NCBI GenBank assembly: GCA_016210495.1
Contig: JACQUC010000045.1
Coordinates: forward strand, 1 to 14,692
Direction: 5' to 3'
DNA length: 14,692 bases
Source of the DNA: Chloroflexota bacterium
Lineage (GTDB): Bacteria; Chloroflexota; FW602-bin22; JACPRP01
The notes below the pieces were generated by a model. The model searched no databases, was not told where the DNA came from, and worked only from the letters and a program-made list of their open reading frames with translations. The number at the start of each line of letters is the position of its first letter. Position 1 is the first letter of the stretch. A program made the translations under genes and the position numbers. Positions 1 to 6,536 of the stretch are shown here, in pieces.

Positions 1-77
1 GGGCAGATGTACTGGCAGGCCGTCCTGTCCAATGCCTTGCAACCGTCGCATTTTTCCGGGTTCACGTAGCTTGGCAT
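1..77 (-). CDS. aprB: AprB, adenylylsulfate (APS) reductase beta subunit, N-terminal fragment
   Basis: Only the first 25 codons are inside the window; the gene continues past the left edge. The translation begins MPSYVNPEKCDGCK and continues to CQYICP, which is the characteristic start of the ferredoxin-like beta subunit of dissimilatory APS reductase. The cysteines at residues 10, 13, 21 and 25 fit the first [4Fe-4S] cluster motif of that family. In the known enzyme, AprB passes electrons to the FAD subunit AprA, which interconverts APS with sulfite plus AMP in the cytoplasm. The start is fixed by a strong ribosome binding site, GGGAGGTAAC, three bases before the ATG. It lies downstream of sat and a small gene on the same strand, the usual order for sulfate activation and reduction, and aprA would be expected just outside the window. 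The family call is firm; whether the cell reduces sulfate or oxidises sulfur cannot be told from here. Confidence 0.9.
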   Translation of the reverse strand, partial: MPSYVNPEKCDGCKALDRTACQYIC

Positions 78-110
78 GCTGTTACCTCCCTTACTCTCAT
101 TTCTCACTGC

Positions 111-210
111 GGGGCCTTGATGAATCAAGGCCCTACAATCCCTCAAGAAATCGCCCAGGTGGGGCTTGATTTATCGAGGCCCTAGTCACAGACCTTCAGA
201 AAATCGCCCA
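111..210 (-). repeat. Tandem duplication of a gene 3' tail plus a palindromic element (two units)
   Basis: Read on the minus strand, unit 1 (210 to about 161) is the last codons of the small gene, starting TGGGCGATTTT, followed by a hairpin. Unit 2 (157 to 111) repeats this as TGGGCGATTTC followed by a second hairpin. Unit 2's hairpin is perfect: GGGCCTTGAT (112-121), GA, ATCAAGGCCC (124-133), with the tail CCCTAC at 131-136. Unit 1's hairpin (161-185) is related but imperfect and ends CCCTAG. The stop codon of the small gene (182-184) lies inside that border. Together the units fill the whole gap between the small gene and aprB. They may act as intercistronic RNA hairpins. Confidence 0.7.
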
Positions 211-484
211 CCACATCGACGCTCCGTTTCTCGACCACCAGGTCGAAAATCCTGTCCTTGACGTCCCTCGGCAGCAGCTCGATGGTCCCGGTGGTCGCCG
301 TGTCGCACTTGGCCATAGGGAACTTCTCCAACAGCGCGTCTTTCTGCTCGGAAGTCGCCGGCACTTGAATGGCCTTCAGTCCGGCCAGCACCTCCTCGGC
401 CATCTGTGCGACGCCGGCCTGCTGCAGCTTTTCGTAGCGCTCTTCGTTGATCCAGATGTTGATTGGATAGCTATCCTGCGACAT
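182..484 (-). CDS. Uncharacterised 100-residue protein between sat and aprB
   Basis: I do not recognise this protein. It is 100 residues, acidic and apparently soluble, with no signal peptide, membrane segment or cysteine pair; the only cysteines are C60 and C99. It starts MSQDSYPINIWINEERYEKL, and residues 15-40 look helical (AQMAEEVLAGLKAI). Its ribosome binding site GGGAGGTGA overlaps the stop codon of sat with seven bases between the two genes, so translation is very probably coupled to sat. Its own stop TAG lies inside a palindromic repeat. Being sandwiched between sat and aprB suggests a role in APS handling, such as an accessory or coupling protein for the two enzymes, but that is inference from position only. 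A structural or regulatory role is equally possible. Confidence 0.8.
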   Translation of the reverse strand: MSQDSYPINIWINEERYEKLQQAGVAQMAEEVLAGLKAIQVPATSEQKDALLEKFPMAKCDTATTGTIELLPRDVKDRIFDLVVEKRSVDVVGDFLKVCD

Positions 485-491
485 TTCCTGC

Positions 492-1742
492 TCACCTCCC
501 GTTTTCCGATGGCAAGGGTGGAATGGTTATGACGGGTTTGGCGTTCTGGAGATAGTACTCGGTGACGAAAGGCGTGCCGAAGCCGTACTTCTCCGCGCAG
601 TCCATCAAAACGTCGAACACCTCCGGCCTGAAGATGAGGCGCGTCGGCTTGACGCCGTCCTGAATGATGCTCCTGATCAGCGAGCCACTGAACTTCTGCT
701 CGCGTCCGATATGGCCGCACTGCTCTTCGTAGACAATGCCGGAGCAGTCCGGGCAGTAGTACCATTCCAGCGTCTTGACGGGCTTGATGCCCAGGTCCGG
801 TAGCTCGTTGAAAATCCTGTGGGCGGCATAAGTGTCGTAGTAGGTTCCCACGCCGGCGTGGTCGCGGCCGAACATGTGATGCGTGCAACCGAGGTTCTTC
901 CTCACAATGGCGTGAAACACCGCCTCGCGCGGACCCGCATAGCGCATATCCCACAGCAGCATCGAGGTCATATGGATGTCTTCTCTGAAGTAGCCGGCGG
1001 TCCTGAGGATGTCGTGGGTGAGGATGATGGCCTCGTCGATGTAGTCGCCGGGGCGCTTCTCGCCGACGACGGCGTTGACCAGCACGGCATCGGCATTGGC
1101 GGCGAACCAGGCGCCCTTCATCAGCCACTCGTGGCCGGTGTGGGGCACGTTGCGCGTCTGATGCGCGGCGACCGTCTTCCAGCCCCTGTCCGCGAAGACG
1201 GCCCTAAACTGCTTGGGCGTATACCAGAAACGATCGAAGGGAGGGTTGATGACCGGCGTGTTGACGAGGGTGATCTGGCCGCCGAGGAACCTGTCCTTGT
1301 AGCCTAAGGTCCTTTTGACGCCCGGGTGCTTCTGGTCGGCCGTGCCGTAGACCTGCCGGGCCAGGAACTCCTTGTCGTAAGTGAAGATCTCCTCGACGTC
1401 CAATGTGGCCATTGGCTGGTCTTGAAAGGTCAGGAGCAGCGAATCGCCCTCGCGCAGTTCCAGGTGCTTGATCTCGTCGTCCGACATATCGAAGACGAGG
1501 GGAATGCTCCAGACGTAGCCGCTGGCCAGCGTCATCTTTCTGGCCACCGAGTCGACGTCGGCCAGGCCCATGAACCCATCGATAGGGGAGAAGAAGCCGT
1601 AGGCAGTGCTGACGATCTCCCTGGCCATCTGGGCGCGAACAGGCACCGTGCGAAGGCCGCGAATCTTCTGTCGGGCCTCCTCCGGCCCCATGATCCGTTC
1701 TACGATCTCACCGCCGTGGGGAGATAGCGCGTTATCGACCAT
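492..1742 (-). CDS. sat: Sulfate adenylyltransferase (ATP sulfurylase)
   Basis: A 416-residue, full-length single-domain ATP sulfurylase, which makes APS and pyrophosphate from sulfate and ATP (or runs in reverse during sulfur oxidation). Family motifs are clear: an N-terminal PUA-like domain with FFSPIDGFMG near residue 50, the nucleotide-binding motif QTRNVPHTGHE at about 195-205, and GRDHAGVG at about 292-299. A C-terminal CPDC then CGH, with the third cysteine nine residues after CPDC, matches the spacing of the zinc site known in bacterial/archaeal homodimeric enzymes. There is no fused APS kinase, so this is the dissimilatory-type form. An in-frame ATG at 1754 would add four residues, but GGAGG (1752-1748) sits five bases before the ATG at 1742, so I choose 1742. 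It is the first gene of an operon with a coupled small gene and aprB. Confidence 0.95.
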   Translation of the reverse strand: MVDNALSPHGGEIVERIMGPEEARQKIRGLRTVPVRAQMAREIVSTAYGFFSPIDGFMGLADVDSVARKMTLASGYVWSIPLVFDMSDDEIKHLELREGDSLLLTFQDQPMATLDVEEIFTYDKEFLARQVYGTADQKHPGVKRTLGYKDRFLGGQITLVNTPVINPPFDRFWYTPKQFRAVFADRGWKTVAAHQTRNVPHTGHEWLMKGAWFAANADAVLVNAVVGEKRPGDYIDEAIILTHDILRTAGYFREDIHMTSMLLWDMRYAGPREAVFHAIVRKNLGCTHHMFGRDHAGVGTYYDTYAAHRIFNELPDLGIKPVKTLEWYYCPDCSGIVYEEQCGHIGREQKFSGSLIRSIIQDGVKPTRLIFRPEVFDVLMDCAEKYGFGTPFVTEYYLQNAKPVITIPPLPSENGR

Positions 1743-1830
1743 GCTTGCCTCCATTACACCGAATTTGTGGACCGGTCGCGATCGTAGCTTGAGTTGGAAT
1801 CCTGGAAGGACCGAGTAGATTCACCCGCCT

Positions 1831-1859
1831 ACTCTACAATGCGCGGGGCCAAAAGTCAA
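1831..1859 (-). promoter_or_regulatory. sigma70-type promoter of the sat operon
   Basis: On the minus strand, TTGACT (1859-1854) is separated by exactly 17 bases from TAGAGT (1836-1831), about 90 bases before the sat start. A six-base inverted repeat, GAGTAG (1813-1818) and CTACTC (1829-1834), overlaps the -10 and probable start site and could be an operator. The operator idea is weak because the arms are short. Confidence 0.6.
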
Positions 1860-1926
1860 TTAAGATTTTCTTGGCAGGGGCAAAGGATTGTTTATGGCAG
1901 AGATCAGGGGAGAGCTGGGACCCTGC

Positions 1927-3324
1927 TCAGGGGACGGTATCGGGCTGCCTGGCGTAACAAGCGCTGACGACTTCATTAAGGGTGTGTTGGGTAAAAGGTT
2001 CCCTTTCTGGATCGCTGCCCAGATTCTGTAGCACACACGGCCACAGCGCGGCTTTTTGATCGGGGTCCAAACCGTTGTCCGCGGCGAACAAGTTCAGTAT
2101 CGCCCTGGCTCTTTCAGTATTGGGCAGCTTGGCATAACAACCGCTGACGACTTCATTAAGGGTGTGTTGGGTAAAAGGTTCCCTTTCTGGATCGCTGCCC
2201 AGATTCTGTAGCACACACGGCCACAGCGCGGCTTTTTGGTCGGGGTCCAAACCGTTGTCCGCGGCGAACAAGTTCAGTATCGCCCTGGCTCTTTCAGTAT
2301 TGGGCAGCTTGAAATAACAATCCCTGATGAGGTCAACAATGGCCTGGGCGCTAAGAGGAGAGCTCTCCGGATCGCTGCCGAGATTCTGTTGCACGCACGC
2401 CCACATCGCGGCTATATGCTCGGGGTCCAAACCGTTGTTCGCGGCGGCTTCGCCCAGTAGAATGCGGGCTGTTTCCGTATTGTTCCAATCTCGTGCCGGC
2501 GGCTCTTCCTTTGGCGGCGGTGTTGGAGTGGGCTGGGGGGACACGGTCGGATCATAGCCGCATCGGACGGTGCCACTTCCGCCCCGGGCGCGGACGAGGG
2601 CGAGGATATCGGCGATGACGGTCTGGTTCACCTCGGCGGGATCGAGGCCGGGCCTCCAGCGGAAGCGGATGATATCGTTCATTTCCGTGGGACTGACCCG
2701 CAGGTCGCCGGTGCTGGTGGAACAGTCTATGGGCGGCTCCGAATCGGTGGGCTCGGGTGTTGGCGACACCCGGGGAGGCGCAGGCGTTGGAGCGGGGGCC
2801 GGCGGCCCCCCGAGCAGAGACTGCAGGTTGCGGTCGATAGCCTGGGCGATCGGCATGGTCTTATCGGCGAACTCAGCACGAGCCCCCACCGACACGAAAT
2901 ACCGGCCACGGGCAAAATAAAAAGTTATGCTCCCTTCAGGGTTGGGTCTTGGGCCGGATCTCGCGTCAACTTGAAGTGCGTAGTTGCCCAGACCAGGGAC
3001 CTCATTGACGGTAAACTGAGCCGACCAACGTCTTTGTTCACTAACCCGTACGCGCGCTTCCATCTCGTCGGTTTGGCGCTCAATAAACACAGAAAGAGCG
3101 TAGGCGGTCCAGGAGATCTTGGGGTCCTGGATGCCAGCCTCGCAAAGAACGGCGGTGCCCTTGGGAGGCGCGCCGTTGGTTTGCAGCGAGTAACCCGGGG
3201 GCAGCAGGGAGCAGAGGTCGTCAAGGCTGGCGGCTGAGGCCGATTGGGGCAGTCCAGCCAGCGTGGGCGCCACGAGGCCGATTAGCAGGGACAGTACCGT
3301 GAGAAGCCACAGAACGCGACGCAT
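1927..3324 (-). CDS. Secreted protein with three tandem 60-residue helical repeats
   Basis: A 465-residue exported protein that I cannot assign to a named family. The start at 3324 (MRRVLWLL) is chosen because GAGGAGGT lies six bases upstream and a clean signal peptide follows (hydrophobic residues 4-25, AxA-type site near ASAASLDDL); an upstream in-frame Met at 3393 has no such support. Next comes an alpha/beta-looking domain (about 35-170), a Pro/Thr-rich linker, a small domain around ESP/TEMNDIIRFRWRPG-like residues, a second Pro-rich linker, and then three 60-residue repeats with the core NNGLDP or DNGLDP and LQNLGSDPE. Each repeat has two cysteines that could form a disulfide. Repeats 2 and 3 differ at only three residues. 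Likely acts outside the membrane; binding or structural function is a guess. It has its own strong promoter about 200 bases upstream. Confidence 0.85.
   Translation of the reverse strand: MRRVLWLLTVLSLLIGLVAPTLAGLPQSASAASLDDLCSLLPPGYSLQTNGAPPKGTAVLCEAGIQDPKISWTAYALSVFIERQTDEMEARVRVSEQRRWSAQFTVNEVPGLGNYALQVDARSGPRPNPEGSITFYFARGRYFVSVGARAEFADKTMPIAQAIDRNLQSLLGGPPAPAPTPAPPRVSPTPEPTDSEPPIDCSTSTGDLRVSPTEMNDIIRFRWRPGLDPAEVNQTVIADILALVRARGGSGTVRCGYDPTVSPQPTPTPPPKEEPPARDWNNTETARILLGEAAANNGLDPEHIAAMWACVQQNLGSDPESSPLSAQAIVDLIRDCYFKLPNTERARAILNLFAADNGLDPDQKAALWPCVLQNLGSDPEREPFTQHTLNEVVSGCYAKLPNTERARAILNLFAADNGLDPDQKAALWPCVLQNLGSDPEREPFTQHTLNEVVSACYARQPDTVP
1942..2481 (-). repeat. Three 180-bp in-frame tandem repeats inside a secreted-protein gene
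   Basis: Units lie at 1942-2121, 2122-2301 and 2302-2481, each 60 codons. The first two on the plus-strand map (the C-terminal ones) are almost identical in DNA: the stretch 1981-2100 matches 2161-2280 with one visible substitution (gat/ggt at 2059/2239). The third unit is diverged but aligns without gaps. This indicates a recent duplication of an older repeat. Confidence 0.92.
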
Positions 3325-3526
3325 CGAGCACCTCCTCGCGAGTGTGATGGCCAAAACCGTCGCCAGAATCGACAGGGATGGGACGACCTGCACTCCGTTG
3401 CCCTGGTCGCCATCTTTGTGAGGGGCTCCACCCCCCTACCGGCCCAGTCGTCTTCCACTGCTGGTGAAATCGGCTTCCCGACGCTAGAGGAACGAATCGA
3501 TGATGTGTGAGCTTCGGATCAAAGAT

Positions 3527-3555
3527 AATATACTCGTCTCGACAATATCTGTCAA
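3527..3555 (-). promoter_or_regulatory. Near-consensus sigma70-type promoter of the repeat-protein gene
   Basis: On the minus strand, a perfect -35 TTGACA (3555-3550), a 17-base spacer and a -10 TATATT (3532-3527) are present. Predicted transcription starts near 3520, giving a leader of about 195 bases before the chosen start at 3324. It is the strongest promoter in the window by match to consensus. Confidence 0.7.
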
Positions 3556-3942
3556 CAGGTCTTCCGTTCTACTGGTTGACTCCGTTGTAGCCGCACCCTT
3601 CAGGGTCCCCTCGAGCGCCTGTCCTATCGACGCGTTCCGCCACGCTGGCCGCGATCTGCGGAGTGCATGACCAGATACAGTCGAAACCTGATCTATCTAC
3701 CGACCTGCGGGACGTAGGTTCGGGGGTTGTGCTACTGCGTTCAACGCATAATCAGTCTTTCCCGCTGCGCGCTCCCGCACGGACCTTGGGGGGCGGGCAG
3801 ACGTACTCGTAGAGCGCCTGCCAAAGCGACACAATGGGCCAATCCTGGCCGCGACCCGGGGACCGCCGGCCAGATATCCATGAAGCCGGCGGTAGTTGTG
3901 GTGATGCTCATCGAAGCGCTTGCCTGTGGAACGCCCTTACGT
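3556..3942 (-). other. Intergenic stretch without a supportable gene
   Basis: About 390 bases between two secreted-protein genes. Open frames cross it on both strands, but none has a ribosome binding site or a recognisable family match. One minus-strand frame near 3800-3920 reads FDEHHHNYRRLHGYL, which faintly resembles the C-terminal region of DDE transposases; I do not consider it enough for a call. No terminator with a T-run was seen after the gene ending at 3943. Confidence 0.5.
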
Positions 3943-4803
3943 TTACCTGATGCGCTCTTCCATGACCCTGGCGTAGCCCACGCCCTCTTCAAAAATGTCT
4001 TCGCCGGAAAGCGACGAAACGCGAAGATAGACGACGGCGAAGACCGGTCCCTTCCGGAAGAAGATATTGTATTGTATCCAGGAATCTGTGACGGAGCTGC
4101 CCTGGCTGACGTATCGAACCGCGCCGGCCTCGTCGCCGATCCTATCAAGGGGCACCGTTTCCAGAGTGTACGATTGGGGCGGGATATCCTGCAGCCGGAC
4201 ACGATAATGCTCCATATAGTCTTGCGCCCCTTCCGGGCTGCTGAATACTGCTGCTTGGCTCGTGACGAATTCAAACCCACCGGCCTCAGTCGCAGAGTGT
4301 GCATCAAACCGGATGTAATACCCGTCGACACGTCCTAGGCTATGTAGCATAGCTAGTGCGGCCTGGCTGTCATCGTATTGGGACGCGACCATCTCGTTGC
4401 TGGTGTAGCGGGCATCGTCGAGTGTGAAGCCGTCAGGCAGGTCGGCGGAAGTCAACGTAAACATCTGCGGGTCCGTTGGCTCCCACTCGAATCGCTCCGT
4501 GTTCAGCCGTTGCTCGAGGCCGAATGGCCCGATGACCCAAGTGTGGTATCCGTCGGTGAAGGCCGTGAAGTTATCGGCCTTGCGCCAGAACAGAAGGCCG
4601 CCGGTGGTCTCCTGGAACAGGTGGCCGGTTTCGGCGTCGTACTGCTCATCGACCACGCAGTCTCCAACCTGATCTGGGATCATCTCGCGAAGCGCCGCGA
4701 AGCCGAGGGCGTATCCGCAATCAGCGGCCGCGCCGATCCGGTAGGGCACCATAAGCGCAATTGCCAAGGTCAAGCCAACGGCGAGCGAAGCGAGCCCTTT
4801 CAT
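3943..4803 (-). CDS. Secreted protein with a Chloroflexota-type N-terminal module
   Basis: A 286-residue exported protein of unknown function. The start at 4803 (MKGLASLAVG) is chosen over an in-frame ATG at 4836 because GGAGAGGA precedes it and a signal peptide follows directly (hydrophobic core about 4-18, cleavage near IGAAA-D). Residues about 26-90 contain LREMIPDQVGDCV, then TTGGLLFWRKADN and FTDGYHTWVIGP, and end RLNTERFEWE. I know this module from many exported Chloroflexota proteins, where it is repeatedly attached to unrelated domains. Residues about 100-286 form a second domain (YDDSQAALAMLHSLG, later FSSPEGAQDYMEHY and FFRKGPVFAVVYLRVSS) that looks like a duplicated substrate-binding-like fold, but I cannot name it. 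A single-gene transcript under a CRP-like site is likely. Family assignment is from memory of the module, not a search. Confidence 0.85.
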   Translation of the reverse strand: MKGLASLAVGLTLAIALMVPYRIGAAADCGYALGFAALREMIPDQVGDCVVDEQYDAETGHLFQETTGGLLFWRKADNFTAFTDGYHTWVIGPFGLEQRLNTERFEWEPTDPQMFTLTSADLPDGFTLDDARYTSNEMVASQYDDSQAALAMLHSLGRVDGYYIRFDAHSATEAGGFEFVTSQAAVFSSPEGAQDYMEHYRVRLQDIPPQSYTLETVPLDRIGDEAGAVRYVSQGSSVTDSWIQYNIFFRKGPVFAVVYLRVSSLSGEDIFEEGVGYARVMEERIR

Positions 4804-5190
4804 AGACGTTCCTCTCCTGCTTGTGTGCTTTGGCATTGTTGCCGTTCCGTGTTCCCCCGTCGTCTCGCCAGGTGGCGGGTGGCGACAGGAAGAGACACAG
4901 CAACCTAACGACCAATGACATGGTACCCGTTACCAACGTGCCGTATGTGACTTTGGTCACATTTTCCACAGAACAATACTGTGCACCATCAGTTGGTCTC
5001 TGGGGGCAACGCCACCGACGTCCATGCTCGCCACAACAGGCGCTCGCCTGTAGCTCAAGCGTCTCGGCACATGAACAGGCATGCGTCCTGCGGAGCAGCA
5101 CGGCTACAAATGGGCGCACGCCGGCTGTGGCACCTGGGCCAGGCCGTGTCACGCCACGAGGAACGCTTAGCGCGACATCGGCCCCTGCTT
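4804..5190. other. Intergenic stretch with one palindrome and one hairpin
   Basis: About 390 bases between the secreted-protein gene and the small membrane peptide. It carries the CRP-like palindrome at 4946-4961 and a hairpin ACAGGCG (5036-5042), CT, CGCCTGT (5045-5051) without a T-run. A possible minus-strand -10, TACCAT, lies at 4925-4920; it would place the palindrome centre about 41 bases upstream of the transcription start. I see no supportable gene on either strand. Confidence 0.5.
4946..4961. promoter_or_regulatory. CRP/FNR-family-like operator TGTGA-N6-TCACA
   Basis: The sequence TGTGACTTTGGTCACA is a perfect match to the half-sites of the classical CRP consensus, with the usual six-base spacer. 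It lies about 143 bases upstream of the secreted protein starting at 4803. Against the possible -10 at 4925-4920 the centre falls near -41, the position used for class II activation. The regulator itself is not in the window. Confidence 0.55.
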
Positions 5191-5283
5191 CTACCAGGGT
5201 ATAGCCGTGAAGCCGCTGAAGCGGATGATGGCGATGAGCACGAATCCGACTATCACGGCGAGCCAGTCTTCGCTGATCTTCAT
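5191..5283 (-). CDS. 30-residue single-span membrane peptide next to yeiH
   Basis: The ATG at 5283 is preceded by an excellent ribosome binding site (AGGAGGA, five bases before the start), and the frame reads MKISEDWLAVIVG, a hydrophobic stretch through residue 20, and a C-terminal end TAIPW before TAG at 5191. It is 30 residues with one predicted membrane helix (about 8-20, possibly extending to 28). It lies 115 bases downstream of yeiH on the same strand with a palindromic repeat between them, so co-transcription is plausible. From memory, longer YeiH-family transporters carry an extra N-terminal helix that begins with a similar SEDW motif. This peptide could be the separate counterpart of that segment, possibly a small transporter subunit. 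The coding call rests on the ribosome binding site and the protein-like composition. Confidence 0.7.
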   Translation of the reverse strand: MKISEDWLAVIVGFVLIAIIRFSGFTAIPW

Positions 5284-5312
5284 TATCGTCCTCCTGGTAA
5301 TTGCTATGACCG

Positions 5313-5345
5313 GTAGGGGTCCGCCTTAGGCGGAAGTGGTTGCCC
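5313..5345 (-). repeat. Palindromic repeat with CCCCTAC tail (minus orientation)
   Basis: Read on the minus strand: GGGCAACCAC (5345-5336), then hairpin TCCGCC-TAA-GGCGGA (5334-5320), then CCCCTAC (5319-5313). The same layout, with a different hairpin stem, occurs at 9833-9867. It lies between yeiH and the small membrane peptide. Confidence 0.7.
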
Positions 5346-5398
5346 TGTCGCTGCCCGGCCAATAAAGCCCATTTCCGGCAATGGTCTCTGCGAGCACA

Positions 5399-6481
5399 CT
5401 AGATACCGAGCGCTCCACCGAAAATGGCCATCGCCACGAAGAGCCCCAAGATCGTGTTGAACACCGTGGCGAGAAAGTAGACGAGCAGCGGCCGTCCGCC
5501 GAGCTTGCCGATCTCCCCGAAGGCGAACTCCAGTCCGATGGAGACGAAGGCCATAGTCAGGAACCAGTTGCGCAGATTCGTCAGCGCCACGACCTCCGCG
5601 TTGCTGAGCAAGCCCAGGCTCACGATGATGGAGGCGGCGGCGAAGCCCAGGACGAACTTCGGGAAGCGGCGCCAGATTTCCATCGGGCTGGGCTTCCGGT
5701 CCGGCTTGCGCTCGACGACCATCACCCAGTAGAGAGCCAGCAGGAAGGCCGCGATGCCGATCAGGGCGTTCTGGGACATCTTGACGATGGTGGCGGTCTT
5801 CATAGCAGCCTCGCTGTGGACGGCGCCCGCTCCGACCACCGCCGCCGTGGTATCGATGTTGCCACCGATCCAGGCGCCGGCTATGTCCGTGGCCAAATTT
5901 AGCTCCTTGGCGGCCCAGGGCATAAAAACCATGAGCGGCAAGGCGAACAGAATGACCAGCGTGGTCACGTAAGCGAGATGCTCTCGGCGCGCGACGACGG
6001 CGCCAGCGGCGGCGATGGCCGCCGATACGCCGCAGATGGCCACCGAGGTGGACATCAGGGCGCGCAACTTGTCGTCAAGGCCGAAGAGCTTCGCCACGAA
6101 CCATGTGAACGCGAAAACGGCAGAGATCATAATTAGGGCCTGGACCACGCCCTTGGCGCCGATGCTCATGATCTGGCTGAAGTTAACCGTCACGCCCATA
6201 AGCACCAGGCCCGTTTTCAAGAAGAACTCGGTCCTGAAACCCTGGTTAATCCTGTCGCGAACTTTGGTGGCGCTGATGACCAGGTTCACGATGAGTCCGA
6301 GCAGCGCCGCCCAGAGGGGGTACTCGAGCACCTGGCGCCCGAATGGTATGTTGCCCCAGATGTTGAGCTTGTTGGCCAGAATCGCCAGCGCAAAGACCAG
6401 TCCCACCGAGGATATAAGCGCCAGAGCACCTCCCGAAGGGCGTTCCGCAGCGACCGCCTGGCCTGAAGAAGACGCGCGCAT
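5399..6481 (-). CDS. yeiH: YeiH-family putative sulfate exporter
   Basis: A 360-residue integral membrane protein of the YeiH / UPF0324 family (Cons_hypoth698). Family landmarks include YPLWAALLGLIVN (about 54-66), FFLKTGLVLMGVTVN (about 86-100), the glycine-rich STSVAICGVSAAIAAAGA (about 144-161), and WIGGNIDTTAAVVGAGA (about 205-221). About ten hydrophobic segments are visible. The family is annotated as a putative sulfate exporter; direct transport evidence is limited, so substrate is uncertain, with sulfite or another sulfur oxyanion possible. The start has a strong ribosome binding site, AAGGAGG, five bases before the ATG. It is divergent from a LysR-type regulator, the same arrangement as yeiE-yeiH in enterobacteria. 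With sat/apr nearby, export of surplus sulfate or sulfite is a reasonable job for it. Confidence 0.9.
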   Translation of the reverse strand: MRASSSGQAVAAERPSGGALALISSVGLVFALAILANKLNIWGNIPFGRQVLEYPLWAALLGLIVNLVISATKVRDRINQGFRTEFFLKTGLVLMGVTVNFSQIMSIGAKGVVQALIMISAVFAFTWFVAKLFGLDDKLRALMSTSVAICGVSAAIAAAGAVVARREHLAYVTTLVILFALPLMVFMPWAAKELNLATDIAGAWIGGNIDTTAAVVGAGAVHSEAAMKTATIVKMSQNALIGIAAFLLALYWVMVVERKPDRKPSPMEIWRRFPKFVLGFAAASIIVSLGLLSNAEVVALTNLRNWFLTMAFVSIGLEFAFGEIGKLGGRPLLVYFLATVFNTILGLFVAMAIFGGALGI

Positions 6482-6536
6482 ACGAACCTCCTTGAACTAT
6501 GATAGATTCGCTCCCGCAACTCTGAACTACGCCGTA

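Noticed and set aside
112..133. TTGAT...ATCAA within the first hairpin as an FNR box
   Set aside because: FNR sites have four bases between the half-sites; here there are two, and the wider 10-bp stem is better explained as a member of the hairpin repeat family.
376..1128. Long open frame on the minus strand crossing the sat gene in another frame
   Set aside because: Arginine- and histidine-rich translation without family features; it lies over sat, whose motifs are unmistakable.
819..1727. Plus-strand open frames opposite sat
   Set aside because: Antisense shadows of a GC-rich conserved gene; no ribosome binding sites or domain matches.
3800..3925. Possible transposase remnant (minus-strand FDEHHHNYRRLHGYL)
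   Set aside because: Only about 15 residues resemble a transposase C-terminus, with no catalytic residues and no terminal inverted repeats.
3741..4338. Open frames on both strands over the end of the secreted-protein gene and the following intergenic region
   Set aside because: Overlap the better-supported gene at 3943-4803; composition is not protein-like and there is no start signal.
5381..5972. Plus-strand open frames opposite yeiH
   Set aside because: Antisense shadows of a clear membrane transporter gene.
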